From Marsupella aquatica (Eukaryota > Marchantiophyta): a stretch of 64,000 bases of DNA. Below, in pieces: positions 44,672 to 54,410 of this stretch; positions within the stretch are counted from its first letter, which is position 1, and every line of letters starts with the position of its first letter. Both the position numbers and the translations under genes were made by a program. The stretch spans positions 25,172,001 through 25,236,000 of the forward strand of contig OZ316891.1 of NCBI GenBank assembly GCA_973895155.1, read 5' to 3'. Below the pieces are notes generated by a model that was not told the DNA's origin, did not search any database, and was given only the letters and a program-made list of their open reading frames with translations.

Positions 44672-44846
44672 TTGGCGAGGCTCGCCGAGATTAAGTGTCT
44701 GGTCCAGTCCAGATGTTGGCGAGGCTCTCCAAGATTAAGTGTCTGGTCCAGTCCAGATGTCGGCAAGGCTTGCCGAGATGAAGTATTAGTTGAGTAATAA
44801 GTTGCTTGCATATAATGAACCCGATCTTGGCGAGGCTCGCCGAGAT
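44672..44846. repeat. Four intronic hairpin motifs with compensating changes
   Basis: In the intron 44612-44888. Copies at 44672-44692, 44716-44735, 44760-44779 and 44826-44846. The third, TCGGCAAGGCTTGCCGA, is a perfect inverted repeat with a single central base; others read TTGGCGAGGCTCGCCGA. CAAG/CTTG in one copy corresponds to CGAG/CTCG in others, so pairing is kept. Confidence 0.85.
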
Positions 44847-44888
44847 GCAGTTGCCATCATGAAGCTCATCAATTTGCATCCTATGCAG

Positions 44889-45967
44889 GTCATGCAGAGA
44901 TCCAAACGGAACCTGATTCTATCAAGAGCAAGGGTGTAGAGCCGGCTACAAAGGCAGCAGTTGAGGACGGTCCAGGGGTTTCGCAGGGTCCAAGGCACAA
45001 GGATAAACAACCAATAGTTGAGTTGGGTCCAGACGAGGCTCCACTGCAAGAATTTGACTTGCCTCCGCATGAGGCTCCTGAAGTACAAGATGAATTGGCT
45101 GACGAGCAGCAAGGTGAGGATGATGTGGGTGAGCAAGAGGAAGAGGAGCGAGAGGAAGAGGAGAAAGGACAATCCGGAGATGAAGGGCGCTTGTCTGATA
45201 TCTCTCCTGTGCCTTACCGGCCACCATTACTATCACGGCAAAAGGAAAAGGCCTTAAAAAGAAAGCAAACTAGGCGACCCAGAGCTCCCAAAGGGAGCCC
45301 AAGCAAAGCACGTGACGAGGAATTTCCTCCTCTTCCTTCCCCCACTGAGTCGCCTCCCCCGCCCGGCACTGGAGAGGTTCCGCCCACAACCATCCAACCT
45401 GACCCCACATTGGAAAATGAGGAGGATGAAGAGGCCCTTGGAGAAGAGGATAACACAGAGCTGGAAGGAGTAAGGCGTCCTTATGCCAATACCATGTCTT
45501 CCCAAAGCAGACATATGTATTTTAGGTGGTCTCCAAATCTATTTACAACTTTTTTTGATGCGGCTAAAGAAGGTACCGAACCCCCTGTAGTTAGTAAATT
45601 GATCTCATGGTGCAGAAAGCTATTGCGGGAAGGTTTGCGTCAAAATGCCTGGAGAAAAGGGGGGAAGCGAGTGAAGACTGGTGCAGATTTAATTCTGATA
45701 CATATGGGAACAGACACGCGTATGGTCGAGGGTAAGTCCACCCCGTAGTGGAATTCGTTCTGGGAGGACGACTTGAACCGGGTTCAGGAGTTTGCTCAAG
45801 ATGTCCTTGATTCCGAAGGACTGTTTGCCATCGTGCACAGTGGTTCGCTTCGGCACTCAACTTGCATTTATGATGCATTAGTTTACGAGAATACCAACTG
45901 GGGGTTGAAAGAAAGCTTCTTTATCTGGAACGACACACCCACCTACGATGGTAGGACTGGGAAGCGA
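44889..45967 (+). pseudogene. Acidic/proline linker and first half of a DNA-methyltransferase-like domain
   Basis: Exon 3 keeps the phase of exon 2. Residues to about 45480 are a disordered linker (Glu-rich, then KRKQTRRPRAPK, then Pro-rich). From about 45490 the fold matches a permuted N6/N4 DNA methyltransferase: ADLILIH followed by MGTDTRM (45682-45723) sits where the catalytic DPPY motif (IV) is expected but lacks it. Next comes FWEDDLNRVQEFAQDVLDSE, then GLFAIVHSG, like the helix and strand after motif IV. An in-frame TAG at 45746-45748 interrupts this. Donor GTAAG at 45968. Confidence 0.55.
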
Positions 45968-46070
45968 GTAAGTCCCATCAATTACCTACTTCTTCATTTA
46001 TTTTTTATTCCAATGACTTACTATCCTAAACTGAGGAAGTCTGACCTCTGAATATGTTTGGCCGATCCAG

Positions 46071-46515
46071 AGCGAATATCTCAAGCTAGACCTGTGGGGG
46101 TTTCAATCTGCTGTGGAGATATGCCCAAAGGACGATGTGGCACCAATTAGTGCAAAGCTCGATATGAAGAGTAGGAATGGGCTAACGAACTATACATCCA
46201 AGAAGAATCAGGTTAATGATCCTTTTGCGGGCACATTGTCGCCAGCAACGCTCCAATGTATCATCGAATATCCAACACACCCTGGGGCAACTATCCTCAC
46301 TTTCAACGCACAGTTTGGGGCAATATTCAAGGCGGGTGAAAATTGCGGGCGGATGGTGTTTGGGACTGAATCCTATCCTCACTTCGGAACTTGTGCGCAA
46401 GACCAACTGGCACAACTGGTTGGAGTGATCTCCCCGGAGGAGGAAGAGGTGGTCCGTTCAAAAGCCAATCCAGAAAAGCGCAAGAAGAAAAAGCCGGCAG
46501 TACTCCCAACAACAT
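46071..46515 (+). pseudogene. Second half of the methyltransferase-like domain (motif I region)
   Basis: Exon 4, after a 103-nt intron (45968-46070). The block TLSPATLQCIIEYPTHPGAT, then ILTFNAQFGAIFKAGENCGR, then FGTESYPHF, has the order and spacing of the C-terminal part of N6/N4 DNA methylases, where VLDxFxGxG binds S-adenosylmethionine. Here the Asp is Thr and the Gly-rich box reads FNAQFG (46281-46319). So the domain is either inactivated or a non-catalytic derivative. The exon ends Lys-rich (KRKKKKPA) before a GTAAG donor at 46516. Confidence 0.6.
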
Positions 46516-46746
46516 GTAAGTTTTCTGGAGTTTGACGTTGTTCATTTCATATTTGCTTGCTCGTCGCAATGGTTGACAATAGAGGGATACAAGTCAGCGG
46601 CCTCGCCGATATGTATGCATGTCGGCTGACCTCGCTGACATTCATAGTGTCTGGCCTCCTCTACAAGCGAGGGCAAGTCCTAACTTGAGATGCATGTTGG
46701 CGGACCTTGCCAAGATTCATTCCTCTACATGCAACTCAGGAAGAGT

Positions 46747-47345
46747 CATCTTGGCGGGCCTCTCCAAGATCCGTCTGAGGAAGAGTGATCTCGGCTGGCC
46801 TCTCCAAGATCCGTCTCAAGAAGAGTTAATCTCGGCTGGCCTCTCTGAGATCCGTCTCAGGAATAGTCATCTCGGCTGGCCTCTCCGAGATCCATCTCAG
46901 GAAGAGTGATCTTGGCTGGCCTATCCAAGATCCGTTGCAGGAAGAGTCAATCTCGGCTGGCCTCTCTGAGATCCGTCTCCGGAATAGTCATCTCGGTTGG
47001 CCTCTCTGAGATCCATCTCAGGAAGAGTGATCTCGGCTGGCCTCTCCAAGATCCGTCTTAGGAAGAGTCAATCTCGGCTGGCCTCTCTAAGATCCGTCTC
47101 AGGAATAGTCATCTCGGCTAGCCTCTCTGAGATCCGTCTCAGGAATAGTCATCTCGGCTGGCCTCTCCGAGATCCGTCTCAGGAAGAGTGATCTTGGCTG
47201 GCCTCTCCAAGATCCGTCTTAGGAAGAGTCAATCTCGGCTGGCCTCTCTGAGATCCGTCTCAGGAATAGTCATCTCGGCTGGCCTCTACGAGATCCGTCT
47301 CAGGAAGAGTGATCTTGGCTGGCCTCTCCGAGATCCGTCGATCCA
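46747..47345. repeat. 40-bp intronic minisatellite, about 15 units
   Basis: Lies in the 852-nt intron 46516-47367. Units of about 40 bp carry ATCTCGG / CCGAGAT arms around CTGGCCTCT, alternating with ATCTTGG / CCAAGAT arms. The arm pairing is kept in many units (for example 46748-46773 and 46869-46891), with some CTGAGAT wobble forms. Confidence 0.92.
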
Positions 47346-47367
47346 TGTCGACTACCTTCCCTGACAG

Positions 47368-47745
47368 ATGCCTTCTTGTTTACGTCTATTTTGGGCGCAA
47401 TACATTATTTGATTGAATTTAAGTATAGCTTAGTAGCAGTTCCCGACAGGACTATCGAGTCAGCTACAGTGGAATGGGACAGCCAGGACAGACGGCTTGT
47501 CAAGCTTGCGTGGGAGGAAGCTTTGGCATATTTCTCGCCGGAGAAGTTAACCCTTCCGTGCTACGCTGCTGATACCTATCATGAAGAAATAGTGCCTTGC
47601 TGTGTACAAGAGAGAAAAAGGAAAACTCTCAAATTTGTCGATGATAGGGCAAAAGAAGCTCAATCGGATGAGAGTAGCTCGGTAGGAAGTGACAGTCTCC
47701 AAACTCACCATGTACGTATAAGATTATCAAGCTCGAGTTCCGAAG
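47368..47745 (+). pseudogene. Exon 5, linker between methylase-like and Ulp1 domains
   Basis: In phase with exon 4 after the repeat-filled intron. Encodes about 125 residues (DRRLVKLAWEEALAYFSPEK, then a Ser/Glu-rich tail). The frame meets TAA at 47748. A GT-AG stretch of only 33 nt (47746-47778) would remove it in phase. That is shorter than plant introns normally are, so it may be a shrunken intron or simple decay. Confidence 0.5.
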
Positions 47746-47778
47746 AGTAATGTTTGAATGAATTTACCTTCATTGCAG

Positions 47779-48446
47779 CTCAGGAGAGACCTGAGCAACC
47801 AGTGAATGAGGGGCTGACTCCCCGGGCAGGAGTGAAAGAGGTGGGGCTTGCAAACAAAGGAGTGCCTGCACAACAGCAACCATCCAAATTTTTGGCGATA
47901 GTGAAGAAGGCATTGGACCCCAAGGCGGACCAAAAAGAGGTCATAGTGACAATCGAGGACGTGCACTTGACGAGGGCACATTTAAAATGCTTGATTCCAA
48001 AAAAATGGATCACTTGCGACGTCATCAATGCTTACATTGCTTTACTGGAACGAAGAGCACAAACCCTTCATAAACCCAAGGCCATGGTATTGCCAACACA
48101 TTTTTACCAAGTGATGACATCTCCGGAATATAACTTCAACGCAGCGTTGGCATATTGGCGGGGCATTCAAATATGGGAGCACGAGTACGTTTTAATCCCC
48201 GTCTACCGGCCAAAACACTGGGTACTAGTTGTGGTTGATACTGCCTTGCGGCAACTGCATTTACTTGATCCGCTTGTGCCCGAAGCACAGGATGGCACAG
48301 AAGTGTTCAAAGTAGCTCAGTTTCTTTCGGACCTCTCCATCTTGCAGGGTTGTACCTTGTTATGTCCATTAGAATGGCCACGCATTTATCGAGATAACAT
48401 TCCAGGTCAAGGGGATGATTACAATTGTGGTGTATATATCATTATC
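47779..48446 (+). pseudogene. Ulp1/SENP-type cysteine protease domain, 3'-truncated
   Basis: Ulp1 (peptidase C48) proteases cleave SUMO precursors and SUMO conjugates. The catalytic set is visible: His in RPKHWVLVVVD (48216-48218), Asp in HLLDPL (48267-48269), Gln in PGQGDDYNCG (48408-48410) and Cys in YNCGVY (48426-48428). The domain is cut about 6 codons after the Cys, where an old LTR fragment begins. Ulp1-like domains are known in several plant DNA-transposon groups, including some Mutator-like elements. The preceding 130 residues are a less conserved N-terminal extension. The frame itself has no stop, so the active-site region is well preserved compared with the rest of the gene. Confidence 0.82.
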
Positions 48447-49018
48447 TACAGTACATCTCATACACAAGCTCTGCGAACTAAGCCGTGAGGCCAACTCTAT
48501 TCAGCTCTTAGGCATGAGGAAACATGAATATATACAAGGGTCACTGTATGACTAACCGAGAGCTTCTCTTACTACTTGATCCCAGCCCGGCTGGTGCAAC
48601 TAAAAACTTGCTAAAGAAGAGGCCTTGAGCTCCCCGCTGCCCAGGTATTTATCCTGGTAGTGGATCCGCCTAATTCTTTGCAGCGTAAGCCTAATCTACC
48701 TAACTGAATCTACCTATGTACAGCGAGACAGAAGTACAAGTGTTGCTCTTACCAGTGGAACCGCAATCCCACTAAGCTAAGTGTCAGGGCCGCCTCCTGG
48801 TCCTGATCCTAATCCTAAACTTAGAGATCTGAGCCCGCCCTGCCCACTCACGCCTCCTCCCTCCACGTCCGCCCTCCTTGAAAGGAGCGGCCCTCCACCA
48901 CCGTCATGGCAGCGGTGTCTGTTCCTCAGTGGACGCCCCCAACGTTTCCTCCTCAGCCATTGCCGTTGGCCCGTCTACTGACAGATTACCTGCCCTTGAC
49001 CGAGTCAACTCTTCATCG

Positions 49019-50757
49019 GCCTAACTGGGTCCACCCTCGGCTTCGGCCTCGACATCGGTTTTGGCATCAGCTACGGCTTCGGCCTTTGCCAAGGCCTCAG
49101 CATCCCCTTCTTCTAGGGTAGTTGGATCCTCTGCCGTGACCCTGCCTGGGGTCGGTGCTGGGTTTACCTCCTCGGTCACCTCGGTCTGTGGAGCCGCATT
49201 ACTCCTTGACCTAGAAGTTTTCCGCTTCTTCTTCTTCTCTGGTTCGGCAGCTGGTCCCTTCCCCTTCCCACTTACTTCCGGCACTGGTGCAAGTGGCGCG
49301 GCTTGTCCTTTGGTCAGTACCACTCCTGGTAACTTGGTTGCCCCAATTGGAGTTGGGCCTGATGAAGCCAAGCACTTAAATAATGCGACTTGTTTCTTCA
49401 GCCGCTCCGTTTGGTTGTCGGCTCGTTGTTGTAAGTTCTCCAGCCTCCGCGTGCTTTCCTCCAACTCCTCCTACACCTCGTCCAGGTCCTTGCGTGCCTC
49501 CTCCAGTTCTTTCTGGGATTCCTCCAGCTCCCTGTGGGCTTCCTTCAATTCCTTTTTCAAGGTAGCCCTCTCCTCCTGGGTTGCTCTTAGTTCTTTGTTG
49601 AGCTCCGTTACGACCACAGACTCCATTTTATTCATCTTGGCATAAGTCTGGTCGAGCTGGTCGTCTTTCTCCCGTAGGTCGGCCTTGAAGCTGGCCGTCA
49701 GGGACGCAAGCTCCTGCTGCAGCGCAATAATCCCTTGATAGGATTTCCCTAACTCGGCCTCCTTCTGCTCAAGGGCTCCGCGGATATCCTCGAGCTCCCC
49801 CTTCAACGCCCTTTCCCTTCTCTGGGTCTCTGCCATGGCACGGTTGTTGGCTGTTATGTGGGCCTCCTCTGCATCCCTCAGTTCTTGCTTCCACTTCTCC
49901 CACTCCTTGATCGCATCGGCCAACTCTCCTTGGGTCCGCGTCAGTTTATTCTCGATAATCCGGTTATTTGACTGTGCGGTATCTAACTGGCCCTGCATGA
50001 TATTTAGCTCATGTCGCTTAATCCGCAGCTCATCTTGGGCTTTCCTGGCCGCCCTCAGGTCTTCAATTTCGGCTTCCCTTGCCCTAAGCCGACGGATGAC
50101 CTCGTCCTTCTTGCTTCTTTCCAAGGTCATCGCTTCTTCTAATTGGCGTTTCTCCAACATCTCCCTCTGGAAAAAGGGTCCCTGCTCCAACTCCTCCCCA
50201 AAGATGCTGAGCGCCAATTCCCCACACATCTCCCCGTACTCCATGGCTCTATCTTTAGCATAGGTGGAGGAAGTAGAAGTCATCGGCATCATCCATCGTG
50301 GCCTCTACTCCCAAGCCGTCTTGCGTATTTCTTCTAAGGTGGCAAGAGGGTTGCTTCTTTTTTCGGCAAGCCGCCTGATGTCCTCCGACCAATCTCCTCC
50401 TGGTAAATCCTTCTCCCTAGCTAGGGCCGCTTTCTCATCCTCCCTAAGTTGCTCTTGAAATTCCTGTGCCGTCTGCTTTATGCCGTCAAAGCTCGGGGGA
50501 GCAATCTCTGGTGGGGGAGACTCGGGGCTACTCTGCTGGTTGGAGTCCCCTCAGACAACTCTTGGGAGCGTGGGGATGAAGCGACCACAGGTCCTTACTC
50601 CTGGAACATGATGATCCGACCCGTAGCCGGAGTTATCATTGCTGTAGTCCACCACCTCCTCCTCGGCTTGGACTACCGGCTTCTCCCGCTGTTCTCCTAG
50701 TTTTGTCGTGAACACGGCTTCACCTCTCATCGGTCTTGGTTCCTCCTCCGGTGTCAT
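49019..50757 (-). pseudogene. LTR-encoded protein, old copy, coiled-coil and tail part
   Basis: Minus-strand remains from the GYGSDHHVPGVRTCGRF motif to the tail. Stops by C-to-T occur near 50551 (CGA to TGA), 50307, 49468 and 49019 (CAG to TAG). The coiled coil is recognisable over its whole length. The tail (PTPIGATKLPGVVL) matches the mosaic tail of the LTR at 13699-18367. Confidence 0.8.
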
Positions 50758-50759
50758 GA

Positions 50760-52930
50760 GGTTTCCATCCTAAAGGAGGAATCCTCATGTTTTGTGAAGG
50801 AAGTTGAAACCAATTTTGCTTCTAACTTGGGCAAGTTGACTTGACTTGAGCTAACTTGACCAAGGTGAAGGAGGAAGTAGAGTTATGAGGGTCAAGGTAG
50901 GGATGAGGTCAAGCCTACCCACCCTTGTTACTATTGTGGGGTATGTTTTTCATTTGTGACCAGCGATTAAGTTATCATTTGGCGGATTGGCGGAATGGAG
51001 GTTGCTTGCTCAACAAGCAAGGTATTTAGGGTTTTGGCAACATGGTGACCAGGTTCATTGAATACATGGAGGAGGTGACCAGGTTCAAGGCATGTAAGAG
51101 GGTTTGATCCAAGTGCATCAGTTTTGTGAGATTTGGACCAGATTCAGATTTTTGTGTTAAATGGACCAAATTCAATGTATCTACTTCAACGGTGGATCTT
51201 GGTTTTGGTTAATGGATGGTTTGGATTGAAGGTGGAGATGTGAGTTAGGGCTTGGTGGAGGTCGTGGCTTTTTCAAAAAGGTCGAAGCTCATTTGGTTTA
51301 CAAGTTACTAAGGAGGGGTTTTTTGGCTCATTTTTGGCCGTTTGATCTAATTGGTGTGAGATCGAGGGCTGTGATTCAACGAGGATTAAAACCATAAGTG
51401 GAGGGGCTTGTGGGTGCCCTGGGCCTTCCCACGTGGGTACTAAAGGAGGAAGTTTGAGTGGCCAAGGGTTCGGAAGTTAGATGCTGCTGAAGTGCTGTCG
51501 TTTTGCCATTTTGGAGTGTTAAGTCCCATTTTTAGTTGTAGGAGCGAACCTCTTGAGGGGAGCTTGAGCATGAGGCATGAGTGAAGGGGGAGCCCTCCTC
51601 CTTGGCCATGGCCTTAGGATTTTGAGGGTAGGAGATGTAGAGGCAATTTTGTGAAGAGATAGATGGAGTAGAAGCTTTGAATGTGAAGAGATTGAGTTTT
51701 GTGACGGTTTTTCTAGGGATTTGGAGAGAGGTTTCAAATGTAGGAGAGGCTGACTCAAAGCCTTAGGAAGGAGGTAGGATGTGAGTAGGAAGTATAAGGA
51801 GCTTGCATGAGAGATTGCCCACAAGAAGGCATACTCGAATGTAGGTTTGTTGCTTCAAGTTTTGAGGAGAATGGACTTGTAGGAGATTTTCGAAAGCTTA
51901 GAGGAGATGAGACCTAATCTTGCTGAAGCTTGGGAGTCTTGCATTAGAGATGGCTCACTAAGAAGGCCTACTCTCTTGTAAACTCCTTGACTTGAAGCTT
52001 CGAAAGTAGATTTGGTTGATAGAAGGAAGTATGAGAGAAGGAGACTAGGGTTTTGAAGCTTGGATAGGCTATGGAGGGATTTTGAATGCTTGGTTGATGA
52101 TTAGACTTGGTGATGTTCATTTTTGCTAGGAGGGTCTTGCTTGTGACCCATGTTTTTACTTGGAGACCATGATGCTACATGTGCCTTCTTGCTATGCATT
52201 TAGAGGAGAGGTATCCTCGTTTTTGAGATGTGTGTTGATGCCTTGCTTTGGCTATGAGTGATGGAATGGTTAGAATGAATGTCTTCATGCCATTTTTGAA
52301 TGTTGTTGTGAGCTTGAAGGTGTTTTTGAAAGTAGATGGGTTGGATGAAGGTACTTTTGAAAGTAGTTATTATGCATGAGGGAAGTTGCAAGAGTAAAGA
52401 GTGAAGGCATTTTCGATTGATGGAATGGGTTGTTTGTGGATTGTACTTGGTGGTTCTACTAGAGGAAGGGACTAAGGTCAATTCCATGTTTGTTAAGGAG
52501 TTTGTTGACCAACCCTAGGTCACTTTTTGAAAGTAGTTTTCCATGTTTCAACAGTTGGATGTTTGAATGGTGCATAGAGATGCCTTGCATACCTTTGGAT
52601 GTCCCACTTGTCTTAGCCACAACCAAGAGTGACCCTTAACTTGACCACATTGATGTAAGCTTGAACTTGTGTACCTTAGAGGGTTGCAAGGGATTGTGTG
52701 CAATCAAGTGTTGGAAAAGGAATGGTGACCAATTGAATGTTGGGCTTAGACTTGTGAGGATTACATTGGGAAGCTTGAACTAGTTATTTTGATTGTGATT
52801 GGATATGAGTATGTAAATGGCTTGAGTTTTGAAAGCATGCTTGCTTGCTTGTGATGATGTGGATGAAAGGTTAGGGTAGATACTTTGTCTTGTTTGCAAC
52901 CGTTTCCTATCTCAAGCAGCCATACACCCT
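50760..52930. other. AT-rich insertion of unknown type in the old LTR
   Basis: About 2.1 kb, low in GC, without a convincing gene. ORFs up to about 100 codons (minus strand, 51519-51824 and 52200-52487) show no recognisable domain. It splits the old LTR between two parts of its ORF. Ends are approximate and no target duplication was seen. Confidence 0.45.
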
Positions 52931-52970
52931 GCGTGTCCCTTGAGGCCCTTTCCCACCTCTTTGCTTATCC

Positions 52971-54263
52971 TCAGGACACCGGCTCCCGTGTTGATCTCTT
53001 GTTCTCCTTGTCGTGGCCGAGAGCTACGGCCTGCTTCTCCTTGGCTTCGGGACTAGAGGCTCCTACATACATCCGGACTCCCGGCTCGTGTTCCGGCCTC
53101 CTTCTCTCCTTGACTCTAGTAAAGGGGTTTTCCTTTGTAAGCCGGTTTAGGCCAACCTCTGGAGCAGTGTCCTGTATTGTTGCCATTGCCGTTGCCGTTG
53201 CCGTTGCCGTTCTCTTTTCTCTCTCCAGCAATTTCAGCAGATTCTGCATGCCTGGTTACTGCATCGGCAAGTCCTCCGTCCTTGGCCTAAACACCTGCTC
53301 GATTGTAGGACTCTCGGGCGGGTTGGGTTTCTCCATTGCCGGCCTCTGTTCCGGAACCTCCTCGGGTGCCCTTGCCTGTAGGGGAAGTACCGGGGCAAAG
53401 GTCTTACTTCGGGCATACCAACACAATAGCGGCATGTGATAGCCAAGCCGGGACACGCTTCCCTTGCCGATCACCAGCTGTTCCTCCTTCAAGATCTTCT
53501 TTAGTTGAGTGAGGAGGTAACCGTTGTAGTCCCGGCTTGGTTCTGGCCTCTCTGCCAGATAGACCTGTGCCTTGCCGATCTCTGGTCTTGGCCAGTTGCA
53601 ATGCATGGTCACCCGCAAGAAATCGATCATCTCACCTATATGCGGGATGGTGCAGGTGTTACGGAAGAAGCCATTCTTTGTTGAAGGCCCTGGAAACGAC
53701 CTGAACTCCGTGTCTGGCAAGGTCTTCCTGGTATCTACCTTGGTCTTATTGCCCATTGGCAAGCCGAACACTTCGGCAATCACCTGGGGAGTGAGATAGA
53801 AATCCTTCCCATACACCCGTGTGGAATTGGTCTCGGACTCCCATGATCCCACGAATTCAAGGAAGTCTGAATTCGGTACCTCCGGCTTCAGCCACGGTAA
53901 CCTTACGAAGGCTTCCAAGCCGGATCCGGCCATGAAGCCCTGATATTTCCGAGTCTGCATAGCCGTAAAGCATGCATCCTCCTCCCTTGCAAAGTGTAAT
54001 TGGACCTCCTTGGGGAGGATCGCCGCCCAGCCTTTCCAAGTGTCATCTCTCGTTGGAACGGCGTTGATGGGGTCGACCTCCTCCTCCTTGGCTTCTCTCT
54101 GCCTCCTGCTCTGCTGTTTGGCTGGCTTTTTTGGTGCCGCAGACCTCGTTCTTTTTGCCGGGGTGGCCCCTTCGTTGTTGTTTCCCTTTCTCTTCATCTC
54201 GGCTGCCGTGGATGTCTCTCCTAGCACGGTTGCCTTTGTCCACCCCTCTGTGCTACCCTTCAA
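52971..54263 (-). pseudogene. LTR-encoded protein, old copy, globular-domain part
   Basis: Minus-strand frame covering the basic KRTRSAAPKKP region, the whole globular domain (DDTWKGWA to LPLQARAPEE) and the start of the Pro-rich linker. A TAA near 53254 replaces CAA. The protein differs from young copies at many positions, yet residues in the core (LEAFVRLPWLKPEVP, EVFGLPMGNKTK) are kept. The insert at about 52930 ends the homology. Confidence 0.82.
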
Positions 54264-54410
54264 CTCCCAGTGTATGTCATTGCAGCGTTTGATGGTGTGA
54301 TGCCTAGACAGGAATCACTCGGCCGGTTAAGTGGGTAAAGCAGGAAGGCACCCTAGGAACACCTTAGTATCGTGACAAAACAAGGAAAATATAAACAATT
54401 AGGGGCAACC

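Larger units (their letters stand above)
48447..54295 (-). mobile_element. Old, truncated LTR of the large-LTR family
   Basis: Minus-strand copy, clearly diverged from the young LTRs. Its outer end is missing: it starts at CAGTACATCTCATACAC, about 560 bp inside the LTR end, fused directly to the Ulp1 exon. It is interrupted by an AT-rich insert (about 50760-52930) and then by the plus-strand element at 54296, whose target duplication begins GATGG (54291-54295). The remaining 5' part of this LTR should lie beyond the window. The LTR ORF is broken by many stops. Confidence 0.88.

Noticed and set aside
49061-49645. A 194-codon plus-strand ORF in the old LTR
   Set aside because: It is antisense to the coiled-coil part of the LTR ORF, with Ser/Ala-rich composition mirroring the Glu/Lys-rich sense strand.
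51519-52487. Short minus-strand ORFs in the AT-rich insert of the old LTR
   Set aside because: No domain, no similarity to neighbours and composition like the surrounding non-coding DNA.
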